Made by a program: the position numbers and the translations under genes
NCBI RefSeq assembly: GCF_002101785.1
Contig: NZ_LQPJ01000109.1
Location: forward strand, 1 to 64,000
Reading direction: 5' to 3'
DNA: 64,000 nt
Origin: Mycobacterium palustre
GTDB taxonomy: Bacteria > Actinomycetota > Actinomycetes > Mycobacteriales > Mycobacteriaceae
The notes under the pieces: generated by a model
Databases searched by the model: none
Seen by the model: the letters and a program-made list of their open reading frames with translations, nothing else
Told to the model about the DNA's origin: nothing
In this document: piece by piece, positions 21,041 to 32,180 of the stretch
Layout: each line of letters opens with the position of its first letter
Position numbering within the stretch: the stretch's first letter is position 1

Positions 21041-21946
21041 ATGAGGGTCGTACGGGGTCTGTCAGCGCTGCTGCGGGTTTTCTGCCTCACCGCCCTGTCG
21101 GTCGGGATGGCCGTGGCCGTCACGACGGCCTCCACCGGCAAGGCCCGGGCCGCCGGCTACGAGAGCCTGATGGTCCCGTCGGCCGCGATGGGCCGCGACA
21201 TCCCGGTGGCCTTTCTGGCCGGCGGCCCCCACGCGGTCTATCTGCTGGACGCCTTCAACGCGGCCCCGGACGTCAGCAACTGGGTGACCGCGGGCAACGC
21301 GATGAACACGCTCGCCGGCAAGGGCATCTCGGTGGTGGCACCCGCGGGCGGGGCCTACAGCATGTACACCAACTGGGAGCAGGACGGCAGCAAGCAGTGG
21401 GACACCTTCCTGTCCAGCGAGCTGCCCAACTGGCTGGCCGCCAACAAAGGCCTGGCGCCCGGCGGCCACGCCGCCGTCGGCGCCGCGCAGGGCGGTTACG
21501 GGGCGATGGCGCTGGCCACCTTCCACCCCGACCGCTTCGGCTTCGCCGGCTCCCTGTCCGGGATCCTGTACCCGGCGAGCACCAACTACAACGGCGCCAT
21601 CCTGGCGGGCCTGCAGCAGTGGGGCGGCATCGACGGCAACGGGATGTGGGGCGCCCCGCAGCTGGGCCGGTGGAAGTGGCACGACCCCTGGGTGCACGCG
21701 TCGCTGCTGGCGCAGAACAACACCCGCGTGTGGGTCTTCAGCCCGACGAACACGGGCGGCGACGACGCCGCCATGATCGGCCAGGCGGCCGCCGCGATGG
21801 GCAGCTCGCGGGAGTTCTACCAGCAATACCGCAGCGTCGGGGGCCACAACGGCCACTTCGACCTGGGCGGCGGCGACAACGGCTGGGGCTCGTGGTCGGG
21901 CCAGCTGGCCGCCATGTCGGGCGACATCGTCGGTGCCATCCGCTAA
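21041..21946 (+). CDS. fbpD: MPT51 (antigen 85-like, non-catalytic)
   Basis: A 301-residue secreted alpha/beta hydrolase-fold protein, Rv3803c. It has a signal sequence to about residue 38 (ending GKARAAGYESL) and the antigen 85 fold blocks ([14 protein letters not shown], then VYLLDAFNAAPD). At the nucleophile elbow the sequence is GAAQGGYGA, so the catalytic serine of antigen 85 is missing. It is therefore not expected to transfer mycolates and is thought to bind host matrix or cell-wall components. The ATG at 21041 follows GGAGGG at 21030-21035, which fixes the start. It is separated from fbpA by a hairpin and from the next gene by about 110 bases. Confidence 0.95.
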   Translation: MRVVRGLSALLRVFCLTALSVGMAVAVTTASTGKARAAGYESLMVPSAAMGRDIPVAFLAGGPHAVYLLDAFNAAPDVSNWVTAGNAMNTLAGKGISVVAPAGGAYSMYTNWEQDGSKQWDTFLSSELPNWLAANKGLAPGGHAAVGAAQGGYGAMALATFHPDRFGFAGSLSGILYPASTNYNGAILAGLQQWGGIDGNGMWGAPQLGRWKWHDPWVHASLLAQNNTRVWVFSPTNTGGDDAAMIGQAAAAMGSSREFYQQYRSVGGHNGHFDLGGGDNGWGSWSGQLAAMSGDIVGAIR

Positions 21947-22054
21947 TTCGACCGCTGCCGATCGCGTCCGCGCCGCCCCGCGGCCCCGGGCGGGGCCGGT
22001 ACCGTGTAGTGGCCAGCGCTTGACGCCAGGATTTCGACCCCCCGCCAGGAGACC

Positions 22055-23065
22055 ATGACCACCAACGCCCGGCGCAAGCGCCACCGAATACTCGCCTGGA
22101 TCGCCGCCCTCTCGGTGGCCGGCGTCGTGTTGTTGGTCCTTTTGGCCGTAGTGACGCTGCTGCGCAGCCACGAAACGCCGCCCAGCGCGGTTCCGCCCGG
22201 CGTGCTGCCGCCCCCGTCGACGACCGCCCACCCCCACAAGCCGCGGCCCTCCTCCCAGGACGCGTCGTGCCCCGACGTGCAGCTGATCAACGTCCCGGGC
22301 ACCTGGGAGTCTTCCCCCCAGGACGACCCGCAAAGCCCGGCGCAATTCCCGAATGCCTTGCTGCACAAGGTGACCGCGGAGCTGTCGGGGCAGTTCCCGT
22401 CGTCGCGGCTGCAGACCTACACCACCCCGTACACCGCGCAGTTCCACAACCCGTTAAGCGGTGACGCCCAGATGTCCTACAACGAGAGCCGGGCCGAGGG
22501 CACCCGCGCGACGGTCCAGGCGATGACCGACATGAACAACAAGTGCCCGCTGACCAGCTACGTGCTGATGGGCTTCTCCCAGGGCGCGGTGATCGCCGGC
22601 GACATCGCCAGCGACATCGGCAACGGCCGCGGACCCGTCGACGACGACCTGGTGCTGGGTGTGACGTTGATCGCCGACGGCCGCCGGCAGCAGGGCGTGG
22701 GCAACGACGTCGGGCCCGACCCGCCGGGCGAGGGGGCGGAGGTCACCCTGCACGAGGTTCCGGTGCTGTCCGGGCTGGGCCTGACCATGACCGGCGCGCG
22801 GCCGGGCGGCTTCGGCGCGCTGAACAACAAGACGAACGAGATCTGCGCTCCGGGCGACCTCATCTGCGCGGCGCCGAACGAGGCATTCAGCGTGGCCAAC
22901 CTGCCGAACACGCTCAACACGCTGGCGGGCGGCGCCGGCCAGCCGGTGCACGCCCTCTACGCCACCACACAGTTCTGGAGCCTGGACGGGGCACCCGCGA
23001 CCGACTGGACGTTGAACTGGGCCCGCGGGCTCATCGAAAACGCGCCGCACCCCAAGCATGGGTAG
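22055..23065 (+). CDS. Cutinase-like membrane-anchored lipase/thioesterase (Rv3802c type)
   Basis: A 336-residue cutinase-family serine hydrolase, Rv3802c, with phospholipase A/thioesterase activity known for the homologue, and essential next to the mycolate genes. An N-terminal membrane anchor lies at residues 14-37, then a Pro-rich linker, then the hydrolase domain. The triad is visible at S175 (MGFSQGA), D268 (CAPGDLIC) and H299 (PVHALY), the same numbers as in the homologue. It faces the periplasm. The ATG at 22055 is preceded by CAGGAGA. It lies between fbpD and fadD32 and is thought to adjust mycolate production. Confidence 0.94.
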   Translation: MTTNARRKRHRILAWIAALSVAGVVLLVLLAVVTLLRSHETPPSAVPPGVLPPPSTTAHPHKPRPSSQDASCPDVQLINVPGTWESSPQDDPQSPAQFPNALLHKVTAELSGQFPSSRLQTYTTPYTAQFHNPLSGDAQMSYNESRAEGTRATVQAMTDMNNKCPLTSYVLMGFSQGAVIAGDIASDIGNGRGPVDDDLVLGVTLIADGRRQQGVGNDVGPDPPGEGAEVTLHEVPVLSGLGLTMTGARPGGFGALNNKTNEICAPGDLICAAPNEAFSVANLPNTLNTLAGGAGQPVHALYATTQFWSLDGAPATDWTLNWARGLIENAPHPKHG

Positions 23066-23369
23066 GCGCCGCCGGCAAATCCGGACGGTGGACACAGCCC
23101 CGCCAAGCCGGTCGCAAAACGGCATCGGCGGTACCTTGAGATTTGGCCTGCCGCTAGGCGGCCCTTAACATTAAGAGAAATTTAAGAGCAATCAGCACCT
23201 TGTTGCGGGCCCGATCGGGTCGAAGCGGGCGGGGACTGGCACCGGGCGGCGCTCCCTGAGCGTGGACCGCGCGAGGACCGCCTTGTGTATAGAGGTATTC
23301 GTCGGCACCGCCGACACCGAGATGTGACCGTCGGCCGGGCCGACCGGATGAGTGCGACAGGAGAGCGGT
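23066..23369. promoter_or_regulatory. Upstream region of fadD32-pks13-accD4
   Basis: About 304 bases without a gene. An A+T-rich stretch at 23165-23190 (many A and T around TTAACATTAAG) and TATAGA at 23288-23293 are plausible promoter elements for the mycolate condensation operon, but spacing to a -35 is not convincing. A ribosome site CAGGAGAG lies just before the fadD32 ATG. Confidence 0.5.
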
Positions 23370-25265
23370 ATGGCGTACCACAACCCGTTCATCGTGAACG
23401 GGAAGATCAGGTTTCCCGATAACCTCAACCTGGCTCGGCACATCGAGCGGTGGGCGTCGGTGCGCCAAGACAAGCTCATCTACCGGTTCCTGGACTTTTC
23501 CACCGAACGCGACGGCGTCGCCCGCGACATCTCGTGGCGCGACTTCAGCCAGCGCAACCGCGCTGTGGCGGCGCGCCTGCAGCAGGTCACCCAGCCCGGC
23601 GACCGCGTCGCCATCCTGTGCCCGCAGAACATCGACTACCTGGTCTCCTTCTTCGGCACCGTCTACGCCGGCCGGATCGCGGTGCCGCTGTTCGACCCGA
23701 GCGAGCCGGGACACGTCGGCCGGCTGCACGCGGTGCTCGACGACTGCAGCCCGTCGACGATCCTGACCACGACCGACTCCGCCGAGGGCGTGCGCAAGTT
23801 CTTCCGCAGCCGCCCGGCCAAGGAGCGCCCACGCGTCGTGGCCGTCGACGCGGTGCCCGACGAGGTCGCCTCCACCTGGGTGGAACCGACGTCGAACCGC
23901 GAGACCATCGCCTACCTGCAGTACACCTCCGGCTCCACCCGCACGCCCACGGGCGTCAAGATCAGCCACCTCAACCTGCCCACCAACGTGGTCCAGGTGC
24001 TCAACGCGCTGTCCATGAAGGGCCGGGAGAACGACCGCGGGGTGAGCTGGCTGCCGTTCTTCCACGACATGGGCTTGATCACGGTCATGCTCTCGCCGGT
24101 GTTCGGCCACCACATGACGTTCATGACGCCGGCGGCGTTCGTGCGCCGGCCCAGCCGCTGGATTCGCGCCATGGCGCGCAGCGAGGACGAGGACGGCGAG
24201 GTGTACTCGGTGGCGCCGAACTTCGCGTTCGAGCACGCCGCGCTGCGGGGCGCGCCGAAGGACGGCGAGCCGCCGCTCGACCTGAGCAACGTCAGCGGCA
24301 TCCTCAACGGCAGCGAGCCGGTGTCGCCGGCCTCGATGCGCAAGTTCTACGAGGCGTTCAAGCCGTACGGCCTGCGCGAGGCGGCCATCAAGCCGTCCTA
24401 CGGGCTCGCCGAGGCGACCCTGTTCGTGTCCACCACCCCGATGGACGAAGCGCCGCTGGTCATCCACGTCGACCGCGAGGCGCTCAACGAGCACCGGTTC
24501 GTCGAGGTGGGCGCCGACGCCCCCAACGCCGTCGCGCAGGTGTCCGCCGGCGTGATCGGCGTCGACGAGTGGGCGGTGATCGTCGACACCGACACGGCCA
24601 CCGAATTGCCCGACGGGCAGATCGGCGAGATCTGGCTGCACGGCAACAACATGGGCCTGGGCTACTGGAACAAGGAACAGGAGACCCAGGAGACGTTCCG
24701 CAACATCCTCAAGTCGCGCACCAACCCGTCGCACGCCGAGGGGGCGCCCGACGACGGCCTGTGGGTCCGCACCGGCGACTACGGCACCTTCTACAAGGGC
24801 AACCTCTACATCACCGGGCGCATCAAGGACCTGGTCATCATCGACGGCCGCAACCACTACCCGCAGGACCTGGAGTACTCGGCGCAGGAGGCCAACAAGG
24901 CGTTGCGCGTCGGCTACGTGGCCGCGTTCTCGGTGCCGGCCAACCAGCTGCCCCGGGAAGTGTTCGACAACCCGCACGCCGGCATCAAGTACGACCCGGA
25001 CGACACCTCCGAGCAACTGGTCATCGTCGCCGAGCGCGCCGCCGGCGCGCACAAGCTGGACTACCAGCCGATCGCCGACGACATCCGGGCCGCCATCGCG
25101 GTGCGCCACGGCGTGACCGTCCGCGACCTGCTGCTGGTGCAGGCCGGCCTGATCCCGCGCACGTCCAGTGGCAAGATCGGCCGCCGCGCCTGCCGCGCCG
25201 CCTACCTCGACGGCAGCCTGCGCAGCGGCATCGGCTCGCCCACCGTTTTTGCCACCGGCAACTGA
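23370..25265 (+). CDS. fadD32: Long-chain fatty-acyl-AMP ligase FadD32
   Basis: A 631-residue fatty acyl-AMP ligase, Rv3801c. It activates the very long meromycolic acid as an adenylate and loads it onto the N-terminal ACP of Pks13. The adenylate-forming motifs are [16 protein letters not shown] (P-loop), [10 protein letters not shown], and [18 protein letters not shown], with the C-terminal lysine in TSSGKIGRR. The ATG at 23370 follows CAGGAGAG and excludes the earlier start at 23352. It is followed after 13 bases by pks13 and then accD4, the conserved mycolic acid condensation operon. It is cytosolic and a proven drug target in M. tuberculosis. Confidence 0.97.
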   Translation: MAYHNPFIVNGKIRFPDNLNLARHIERWASVRQDKLIYRFLDFSTERDGVARDISWRDFSQRNRAVAARLQQVTQPGDRVAILCPQNIDYLVSFFGTVYAGRIAVPLFDPSEPGHVGRLHAVLDDCSPSTILTTTDSAEGVRKFFRSRPAKERPRVVAVDAVPDEVASTWVEPTSNRETIAYLQYTSGSTRTPTGVKISHLNLPTNVVQVLNALSMKGRENDRGVSWLPFFHDMGLITVMLSPVFGHHMTFMTPAAFVRRPSRWIRAMARSEDEDGEVYSVAPNFAFEHAALRGAPKDGEPPLDLSNVSGILNGSEPVSPASMRKFYEAFKPYGLREAAIKPSYGLAEATLFVSTTPMDEAPLVIHVDREALNEHRFVEVGADAPNAVAQVSAGVIGVDEWAVIVDTDTATELPDGQIGEIWLHGNNMGLGYWNKEQETQETFRNILKSRTNPSHAEGAPDDGLWVRTGDYGTFYKGNLYITGRIKDLVIIDGRNHYPQDLEYSAQEANKALRVGYVAAFSVPANQLPREVFDNPHAGIKYDPDDTSEQLVIVAERAAGAHKLDYQPIADDIRAAIAVRHGVTVRDLLLVQAGLIPRTSSGKIGRRACRAAYLDGSLRSGIGSPTVFATGN

Positions 25266-25278
25266 ACCCCTTACGAAA

Positions 25279-28200
25279 ATGGCTGACACAGAGACTGATT
25301 CCGGACAAGTTTCCGCATCCGAAGGCTCCACCGAGAACGAGCGGCGCATAACAACCGTCGCCGAGATGCGCGAGTGGCTGCGCAACTACGTGGCCAAGTG
25401 CACCGGGCAGTCGCCCGACAACATCGACGAGTCGGTGCCGATGGTGGAGCTCGGCCTGTCGTCGCGCGACGCGGTGGCGATGGCCGCCGATATCGAGGAC
25501 CTGACCGGCGTCACGCTGTCGGTCGCGGTCGCGTTCCAGCACCCGACGATCGAGTCGCTGGCGACCCGCATCATCGAGGGCGAGCCCGAGGCGGACACCA
25601 GCGGCGACGGCAACACCGACTGGTCGCGCACCGGCCCGGCCGAGCGCGTCGACATCGCGGTGGTGGGGCTGTCTACCCGGCTGCCCGGGGACATGAACAG
25701 CCCCGACGAAACCTGGCAGGCCCTGATGGAGGGCCGCGACGCCATCACCGACCTGCCCGAGGGCCGGTGGTCGGAATTCTTCGAGGAGCCGCGGCTGGCC
25801 GAGCGGATCGAAAAGGCCCGCACCCGCGGCGGCTACCTCAAGGACATCAAGGGCTTCGACTCGGAGTTCTTCGCCGTCGCCAAGACCGAGGCCGACAACA
25901 TCGACCCGCAGCAGCGGATGGCGCTGGAGCTGACCTGGGAGGCGCTCGAGCACGCCCGCATCCCGGCGTCGAGCCTGCGCGGCAAGCCCGTCGGCGTCTA
26001 CATCGGCGTCTCCAACAACGACTACGGCTTCCTGGCGGTGTCCGACCCGACCGTCGCGCACCCCTACGCCATCACGGGCAACGCGACCTCGATCGTGCCC
26101 AACCGGGTCTCGTATTTCTATGACTTCCGCGGGCCGTCGGTCGCCGTCGACACCGCGTGCTCGAGCTCGCTGGTTGCCATCCACCAGGCCGTGCAGGCCC
26201 TGCGCAACGGCGAGGCCGACGTCGCGGTCGCCGGCGGCGTCAACGCGCTGCTCACCCCGGCGGTCACGCTCGGTTTCGACGAGATCGGCGCGGTGCTGGC
26301 CCCCGACGGCCGGATCAAGTCGTTCTCCTCGGACGCCGACGGCTACACCCGCTCCGAGGGCGGCGGCATGCTGGTGCTCAAGCGGGTCGACGACGCCCGC
26401 CGCGACGGCGACCAGATCCTGGCGGTGATCGCCGGCAGCGCGGTCAACCACGACGGCCGGTCCAACGGCCTGATCGCCCCCAACCAGGACGCGCAGGCCG
26501 AGGTGCTGCGCCGCGCCTACAAGGACGCCGGCATCGACCCGCGCACCGTCGACTACATCGAGGCGCACGGCACCGGCACCGTCCTCGGCGACCCGATCGA
26601 GGCCGAGGCGCTCGGCCGCGTCGTCGGCCGGGGCCGCCCGGCCGACCGCCCGGCGCTGCTGGGTGCGGTGAAAACCAACGTCGGGCACATGGAGTCGGCC
26701 GCGGGCGCGGCCAGCATGGCCAAGGTGGTGCTGGCGCTGCAGCACGGCAAGTTGCCGCCGTCCCTCAACTTCGCCGGCCCCAGCCCTTACATCGACTGGG
26801 ACAACGTGCACCTGAAGGTGGTCGACCAGCCCACCGACTGGCCCCGCTACGGCGGCTACGCGCTGGCCGGGGTGTCCAGCTTCGGGTTCGGCGGCGCCAA
26901 CGCGCACGTGGTGGTGCGCGAGGTCCTGCCGCGCGACGTGACCGAGCGGGAGCCCGAACCCGAACCCGAGGCGAAGGCCGAGGCCCCCCACGCGAGCGAG
27001 GCGCCCAGCTTCGAGGGTCAGTCGTTGCGGTTCGACGAGTACGGCGAAATCCTCAGCGACGCGCCCACAGCAGAGGCAGAGCCCGACCTGCCGGGCCTCA
27101 CCGAGGAGGCCCTGCGGCTCAAGCAGGCCGCGCTGGAAGAGCTTGCCGCGCAGGAGCTTCCGCCGCCGGTGATCCCGCTTGCGGTGTCGGCGTTCCTGAC
27201 CTCCCGCAAGAGGGCCGCGGCCGCCGAGCTGGCGGACTGGATGGAAAGCCCCGAGGGCCAGGCGTCGTCGCTGGAATCGATCGGCCGGGCGCTGTCGCGG
27301 CGCAACCACGGCCGCTCCCGCTCGATCGTGCTCGCCCACAACCACGAGGAGGCCATCAAGGGCCTGCGCGCGGTCGCCGAGGGCAAGCAGCGGCCGGGCG
27401 TGTTCAGCGTCGACGGGCCGGTGACCAACGGGCCGGTGTGGGTGCTCGCCGGGTTCGGCGCGCAGCACCGCAAGATGGGCAAGAGCCTGTATTTGCGCAA
27501 CGAGGTCTTCGCCCAGTGGATCGAGAAGGTCGACGCGCTGATCCAGGACGAGCTGGGCTACTCGGTGCTCGAGCTGATCCTCGACGACTCCCAGGACTAC
27601 GGCATCGAGACCACCCAGGTCACCATCTTCGCGATCCAGATCGCGCTGGGTGAGCTGCTCAAGCACCACGGCGCCAAGCCCGCCGCGGTGGTCGGCCAGT
27701 CGCTGGGCGAGGCCGCGTCGGCGTACTTCGCCGGCGGGCTGTCGCTGCGCGACGCCACCCGGGCCATCTGCTCGCGCTCACACTTGATGGGCGAGGGCGA
27801 GGCCATGCTGTTCGGCGAGTACATCCGGCTGATGGCGCTGGTGGAGTACTCCGCCGAGGAGATCAAGACGGTGTTCTCCGACTTCCCCGACCTCGAGGTG
27901 TGCGTCTACGCCGCGCCCACCCAGACCGTCATCGGCGGACCGCCCGAGCAGGTGGACGCGATCATCGCCCGCGCGGAATCCGAGGGCAAGTTCGCCCGCA
28001 AGTTCCAGACCAAGGGCGCCAGCCACACCTCGCAGATGGACCCGCTGCTGGGCGAGCTGGCCGCGGAGCTGCAGGGCATCACGCCGATGAGCCCGACGGT
28101 GGGGATCTTCTCGACCGTGCACGAGGGCAGCTACATCAAGCCGGGCGGCGAGCCGATCCACGACGTGGAGTACTGGAAGAAGGGGCTGCGGCACAGCGTC

Positions 28201-30528
28201 TACTTCACCCACGGCATCCGCAACGCGGTCGACAGCGGGCACACCACCTTCGTGGAGCTGGCCCCCAACCCGGTGGCGCTGATGCAGGTGGGCCTGACCA
28301 CGGCGGCGGCCGGGCTGCACGACGCCCAGCTGATCCCGACGCTGGCCCGCAAGCAAGACGACGTCGAGTCGATGATCTCGGCGATGGCCCAGCTCTACGT
28401 CTACGGCCACGACCTGGACATCTGGACCCTGTTCACCCGGGCCAGCGGGCCGTCCGACTACGCCAACATCCCGCCGACGAGGTTCAAGCGCAAGGAGCAC
28501 TGGCTCGACGTGCACGTCGCGTCGGGCAGCGGCGCTGCCATCATGCCGGGCAACCACGTCGCGCTGCCGGACGGCCGCCACGTGTGGGAGTACGCGCCCC
28601 GCGGCATGACCGACCTGCCCGGTCTGGTGAAAGCCGCTGCCGCCCAAGTCCTTCCGGACGCGACGTTGGCGGCGGCCGAGCAGCGCGCGGTGCCCGGCGA
28701 GGGCGCCCGCCTGGTGACGACGCTGACCCGCCATCCCGGCGGCGCCTCGGTGCAGGTGCACGCCCGCGTCGACGAGTCCTTCACGCTGGTGTACGACGCG
28801 CTGGTGACCCGCGGCGGATCCGGCGCCGCGCTGCCCGCGGCGGTCGGCGCCGGCACCGCGATCGCCTCCGCGGCGGCCCCGGCCGCGCCGGAAGCGCCAG
28901 CCGAGGAACCCGGCGCCGAGACGCTGTCCGACAGCCTGACCAGCCGCTACATGCCCAGCGGCATGACCAGATGGTCACCGGACTCCGGTGAGACCATCGG
29001 CGAGCGGCTGGGCCTGATCGTCGGGTCGGCGATGGGCTATGAGCCCGAGGACCTGCCGTGGGAGGTGCCGCTGATCGAGCTGGGCCTGGACTCGCTGATG
29101 GCGGTGCGGATCAAGAACCGCGTCGAGTACGACTTCGACCTGCCGCCGATCCAGCTGGCCGCCGTGCGCGACGCCAACCTCTACAACGTCGAGAAGCTGA
29201 TCGAGTACGCGGTCGAGCACCGCGACGAGGTCGAGCAGCTGCACGAGTACCAGAAGACGCAGACGGCCGAGGAGATCGCCAGGGCCCAAGCCGAATTGAT
29301 CAGCGGCGCCACCCCCGCCAGCGTGCTGGCGCCGGCGTCCGACGTTCCGGTCCCGCCGCCGCCGACGGACCCGTCGGGCCCCGCGGCGAACGGCCAGCTG
29401 AACCAGGAGGCGGTCGCCAAGGCGCTGAACTCCGACGTGCCGCCGCGCGACGCCGCCGAGCGGGTCACGTTCGCCACGTGGGCGATCGTCACCGGCAAGT
29501 CGCCGGGCGGCATCTTCAACCCGCTGCCCAAGCTGGACGCCGACGCCGCCGCCAAGATGGCGCAGCGGCTTTCCGAACGCGCGGACGGGCCGATCACCGC
29601 CGAGGACGTGCTGGCGTCGGAGAACATCGAGGCGCTGGCCGACAAGGTTCGCCAGTACCTGGAGGCCGGTGTGGTCGACGGCTTCGTCCGCACCCTGCGG
29701 GCGCGTCCCGAGGGCAGCACGAGGGCCCCGGTGTTCGTGTTCCACCCGGCCGGCGGGTCGACGGTGGTCTACGAGCCGCTGCTCAACCGGCTGCCCGCCG
29801 ACACCCCGATGTACGGCTTCGAGCGGGTCGAGGGAACCATCGAGGAGCGTGCGGCGCAGTACGTGCCGAAGTTGATCGAGATGCAGGGCGACGGGCCCTA
29901 CATCCTGGCCGGCTGGTCGCTGGGCGGGGTGCTGGCCTACGCGTGCGCCATCGGGCTCAAGCGGATGGGCAAGGACGTCGAGTGGGTCGGCCTGATCGAC
30001 GCGGTGCGCGCCGGCGAGGAGATCCCGCAGACCAAGGAGGAGATCCGCAAGCGCTGGGACCGCTACGCCCGGTTCGCCGAGAAGACGTTCAACGTCACCA
30101 TCCCGGAGATCCCCTACGAGCAGCTCGAGGAGCTCGACGACGAGGGCCAGGTCCGGCTGGTCCTCGACGCGGTCAAGGCGAGCGGGGTGCAGATCCCGGC
30201 CGGGATCATCGAGCACCAGCGCACGTCGTACCTGGACAACCGGGCCATCGACACCGCCCAGATCCAGCCGTACGACGGCCACGTCACCCTGTACATGGCG
30301 GATCGCTACCATGACGACGCGATCATGTTCGAGCCGCGCTACGCCACCCGCAAGCCGGACGGCGGCTGGGGCGAGTGGGTTTCGGACCTCGAGGTGGTGC
30401 CGATCGGTGGCGAGCACATTCAGGCCATCGACGAGCCGATCATCGCCAAGGTCGGGGCGCACATGACCCAGGCGCTCAACAGGATCGAGGCGGAACTCCA
30501 GCAGGCCAAGTCAGGACAAGGTAGGTAG
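25279..30528 (+). CDS. pks13: Mycolic acid condensing polyketide synthase Pks13
   Basis: A 1749-residue type I polyketide synthase, Rv3800c, that condenses the meromycolyl chain from FadD32 with carboxyacyl-CoA from the AccD4 carboxylase. Domain order and active residues read directly: N-terminal ACP with S62 (ELGLSSRD), KS with C294 (DTACSSS), AT with S808 (GQSLGEA), C-terminal ACP with S1272 (LGLDSLM), and TE with S1547 (AGWSLGG). Offsets of 6-14 from the M. tuberculosis numbering reflect small linker insertions. An Ala/Pro-rich linker precedes the second ACP. The product, an alpha-alkyl beta-ketoacid, is released onto trehalose by the TE. The start is the ATG 13 bases after fadD32. Confidence 0.98.
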   Translation: MADTETDSGQVSASEGSTENERRITTVAEMREWLRNYVAKCTGQSPDNIDESVPMVELGLSSRDAVAMAADIEDLTGVTLSVAVAFQHPTIESLATRIIEGEPEADTSGDGNTDWSRTGPAERVDIAVVGLSTRLPGDMNSPDETWQALMEGRDAITDLPEGRWSEFFEEPRLAERIEKARTRGGYLKDIKGFDSEFFAVAKTEADNIDPQQRMALELTWEALEHARIPASSLRGKPVGVYIGVSNNDYGFLAVSDPTVAHPYAITGNATSIVPNRVSYFYDFRGPSVAVDTACSSSLVAIHQAVQALRNGEADVAVAGGVNALLTPAVTLGFDEIGAVLAPDGRIKSFSSDADGYTRSEGGGMLVLKRVDDARRDGDQILAVIAGSAVNHDGRSNGLIAPNQDAQAEVLRRAYKDAGIDPRTVDYIEAHGTGTVLGDPIEAEALGRVVGRGRPADRPALLGAVKTNVGHMESAAGAASMAKVVLALQHGKLPPSLNFAGPSPYIDWDNVHLKVVDQPTDWPRYGGYALAGVSSFGFGGANAHVVVREVLPRDVTEREPEPEPEAKAEAPHASEAPSFEGQSLRFDEYGEILSDAPTAEAEPDLPGLTEEALRLKQAALEELAAQELPPPVIPLAVSAFLTSRKRAAAAELADWMESPEGQASSLESIGRALSRRNHGRSRSIVLAHNHEEAIKGLRAVAEGKQRPGVFSVDGPVTNGPVWVLAGFGAQHRKMGKSLYLRNEVFAQWIEKVDALIQDELGYSVLELILDDSQDYGIETTQVTIFAIQIALGELLKHHGAKPAAVVGQSLGEAASAYFAGGLSLRDATRAICSRSHLMGEGEAMLFGEYIRLMALVEYSAEEIKTVFSDFPDLEVCVYAAPTQTVIGGPPEQVDAIIARAESEGKFARKFQTKGASHTSQMDPLLGELAAELQGITPMSPTVGIFSTVHEGSYIKPGGEPIHDVEYWKKGLRHSVYFTHGIRNAVDSGHTTFVELAPNPVALMQVGLTTAAAGLHDAQLIPTLARKQDDVESMISAMAQLYVYGHDLDIWTLFTRASGPSDYANIPPTRFKRKEHWLDVHVASGSGAAIMPGNHVALPDGRHVWEYAPRGMTDLPGLVKAAAAQVLPDATLAAAEQRAVPGEGARLVTTLTRHPGGASVQVHARVDESFTLVYDALVTRGGSGAALPAAVGAGTAIASAAAPAAPEAPAEEPGAETLSDSLTSRYMPSGMTRWSPDSGETIGERLGLIVGSAMGYEPEDLPWEVPLIELGLDSLMAVRIKNRVEYDFDLPPIQLAAVRDANLYNVEKLIEYAVEHRDEVEQLHEYQKTQTAEEIARAQAELISGATPASVLAPASDVPVPPPPTDPSGPAANGQLNQEAVAKALNSDVPPRDAAERVTFATWAIVTGKSPGGIFNPLPKLDADAAAKMAQRLSERADGPITAEDVLASENIEALADKVRQYLEAGVVDGFVRTLRARPEGSTRAPVFVFHPAGGSTVVYEPLLNRLPADTPMYGFERVEGTIEERAAQYVPKLIEMQGDGPYILAGWSLGGVLAYACAIGLKRMGKDVEWVGLIDAVRAGEEIPQTKEEIRKRWDRYARFAEKTFNVTIPEIPYEQLEELDDEGQVRLVLDAVKASGVQIPAGIIEHQRTSYLDNRAIDTAQIQPYDGHVTLYMADRYHDDAIMFEPRYATRKPDGGWGEWVSDLEVVPIGGEHIQAIDEPIIAKVGAHMTQALNRIEAELQQAKSGQGR

Positions 30529-30535
30529 GCAAGTA

Positions 30536-32122
30536 GTGACAGACACCGTGCCGGCGCCAGCGCAGGCTCCCGTCGTCCACACCACCGCGGAGAAGCTGGC
30601 CGAGCTGCACGCTCGCCTGGAACTTGCCAAGGAGCCCGGCGGCGAGAAGGCCGCCGCCAAGCGCGACAAGAAGGGCATCCCCAGCGCCCGCGCCCGCGTC
30701 CACGCGCTGCTGGACCCGGGGACCTTCTTCGAGGTCGGGGCGCTGGCCAAAACGCCGAACGACCCGAACGCGCTCTACGGCGACGGGTGCGTCACCGGGC
30801 ACGGCATGATCGGCGGCCGCCCGGTCGGGGTGTTCTCCCACGACCAGACGGTGTTCCAGGGCACGGTCGGGGAGATGTTCGGCCGCAAGGTCGCCCGGCT
30901 GATGGAATGGTGCGCGATGGTCGGCTGCCCGATCATCGGCATCCAGGACTCCGGCGGCGCCCGCATCCAGGACGCGGTCACCTCGCTGGCCTGGTACGCC
31001 GAGCTGGGCCGCCGCCACGAGGCGCTGTCCGGGCTGGTCCCGCAGATCTCGCTGATCTTCGGCAAATGCGCTGGGGGAGCGGTCTATTCGCCGATCCAGG
31101 ACGACCTGCTGGTCTCGGTGCGCGACCAGGGCTACTTCTTCGTCACCGGGCCGGACGTGATCCGCGAGGTCACCGGCGAGGAGGTCACCCTCGACGAGCT
31201 CGGTGGCTCCGACGCGCAGGCCCGCTACGGCAACATCCACCAAGTTGTCGACTCGGAGGCCGAGGCGTTCCAGTACGTGCGCGACTACCTGTCGTTTTTG
31301 CCGTCCAACTGCTTCGACAAACCGCCGATCGTCAACCCCGGGCTGGAGCCGGAGATCACCCCGACCGACCTCGAACTCGACGCGATCGTGCCGGACAACG
31401 ACAACGCGGCCTACGACATGCACGAGATCCTGCTGCGGATCTTCGACGACGGCGACTTCCTCGACGTCGCGGCGCAGCACGGGCCGGCGATCATCACCGG
31501 GTTCGCCCGGGTCGACGGGCATCCGGTCGGCGTGGTGGCCAACCAGCCGATGCATTTGTCCGGCGCGATCGACAATGAGGCGTCCGACAAGGCGGCGCGG
31601 TTCATCCGGTTCTGCGACGCGTTCAACATCCCGCTGGTCTTCGTCGTCGACACGCCCGGGTTCCTGCCCGGAGCCGAGGAGGAGAAGCGCGGCATCATCA
31701 AGCGCGGCGGCCGGTTCCTCTACTCCGTCGTCGAGGCCGACGTGCCGAAGGTGACCATCACGGTCCGCAAGTCCTACGGCGGCGCCTACGCGGTGATGGG
31801 ATCGCGGCAGCTGACCGCCGACTTCAACTTCGCCTGGCCGACCGCGCGGATCGCGGTGATCGGCGCCGAGGGGGCCGCGCAGCTGCTGATGAAGCGGTTC
31901 CCCGACCCGACCACGCCCGAGGCGCAGGCGATCAAGCGGGACTTCATCGAGGGCTACAACCTCAACATGGCGATCCCGTGGATCGCCGCCGAGCGCGGGT
32001 TCATCGACGCCGTCATCGACCCGCACGACACCCGGCTGCTGATCCGCAAGTCGATGCGGCTGCTGCGCGACAAGCAGCTGTGGTTCCGCGTCGGCCGCAA
32101 GCACGGCCTGATCCCGGTCTAG
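30536..32122 (+). CDS. accD4: Acyl-CoA carboxylase beta chain AccD4
   Basis: A 528-residue carboxyltransferase subunit, Rv3799c, which carboxylates the long alpha-chain acyl-CoA used by Pks13, working with AccA3, AccD5 and AccE5 encoded elsewhere. Two crotonase-fold halves are visible: the N-terminal oxyanion region near DSGGARIQ and [12 protein letters not shown], and the C-terminal VDTPGFLPG and [11 protein letters not shown] segments. It starts with GTG seven bases after the pks13 stop. The transcript probably ends before fadE35, which converges 40 bases away. Confidence 0.97.
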   Translation: MTDTVPAPAQAPVVHTTAEKLAELHARLELAKEPGGEKAAAKRDKKGIPSARARVHALLDPGTFFEVGALAKTPNDPNALYGDGCVTGHGMIGGRPVGVFSHDQTVFQGTVGEMFGRKVARLMEWCAMVGCPIIGIQDSGGARIQDAVTSLAWYAELGRRHEALSGLVPQISLIFGKCAGGAVYSPIQDDLLVSVRDQGYFFVTGPDVIREVTGEEVTLDELGGSDAQARYGNIHQVVDSEAEAFQYVRDYLSFLPSNCFDKPPIVNPGLEPEITPTDLELDAIVPDNDNAAYDMHEILLRIFDDGDFLDVAAQHGPAIITGFARVDGHPVGVVANQPMHLSGAIDNEASDKAARFIRFCDAFNIPLVFVVDTPGFLPGAEEEKRGIIKRGGRFLYSVVEADVPKVTITVRKSYGGAYAVMGSRQLTADFNFAWPTARIAVIGAEGAAQLLMKRFPDPTTPEAQAIKRDFIEGYNLNMAIPWIAAERGFIDAVIDPHDTRLLIRKSMRLLRDKQLWFRVGRKHGLIPV

Positions 32123-32161
32123 GCCCGCCGCGCGCCGGCCCCGGCGCCGAGTGTCGCGGGA

Positions 32162-32180
32162 TTCACGCTCGATGCGTGAA
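32162..32180. terminator. Small hairpin between accD4 and fadE35
   Basis: Stem TTCACGC with GCGTGAA around the five-base loop TCGAT, at the convergent ends of accD4 and fadE35. It overlaps the fadE35 stop codon. It could end transcription from either side; the stem is short, so support is modest. Confidence 0.45.

Noticed and set aside
25021-27669. 882-residue open frame antisense to pks13
   Set aside because: A high-G+C artefact: composition is shadow-like (Val/Gly/Arg/His), while the other strand has clear PKS active sites.
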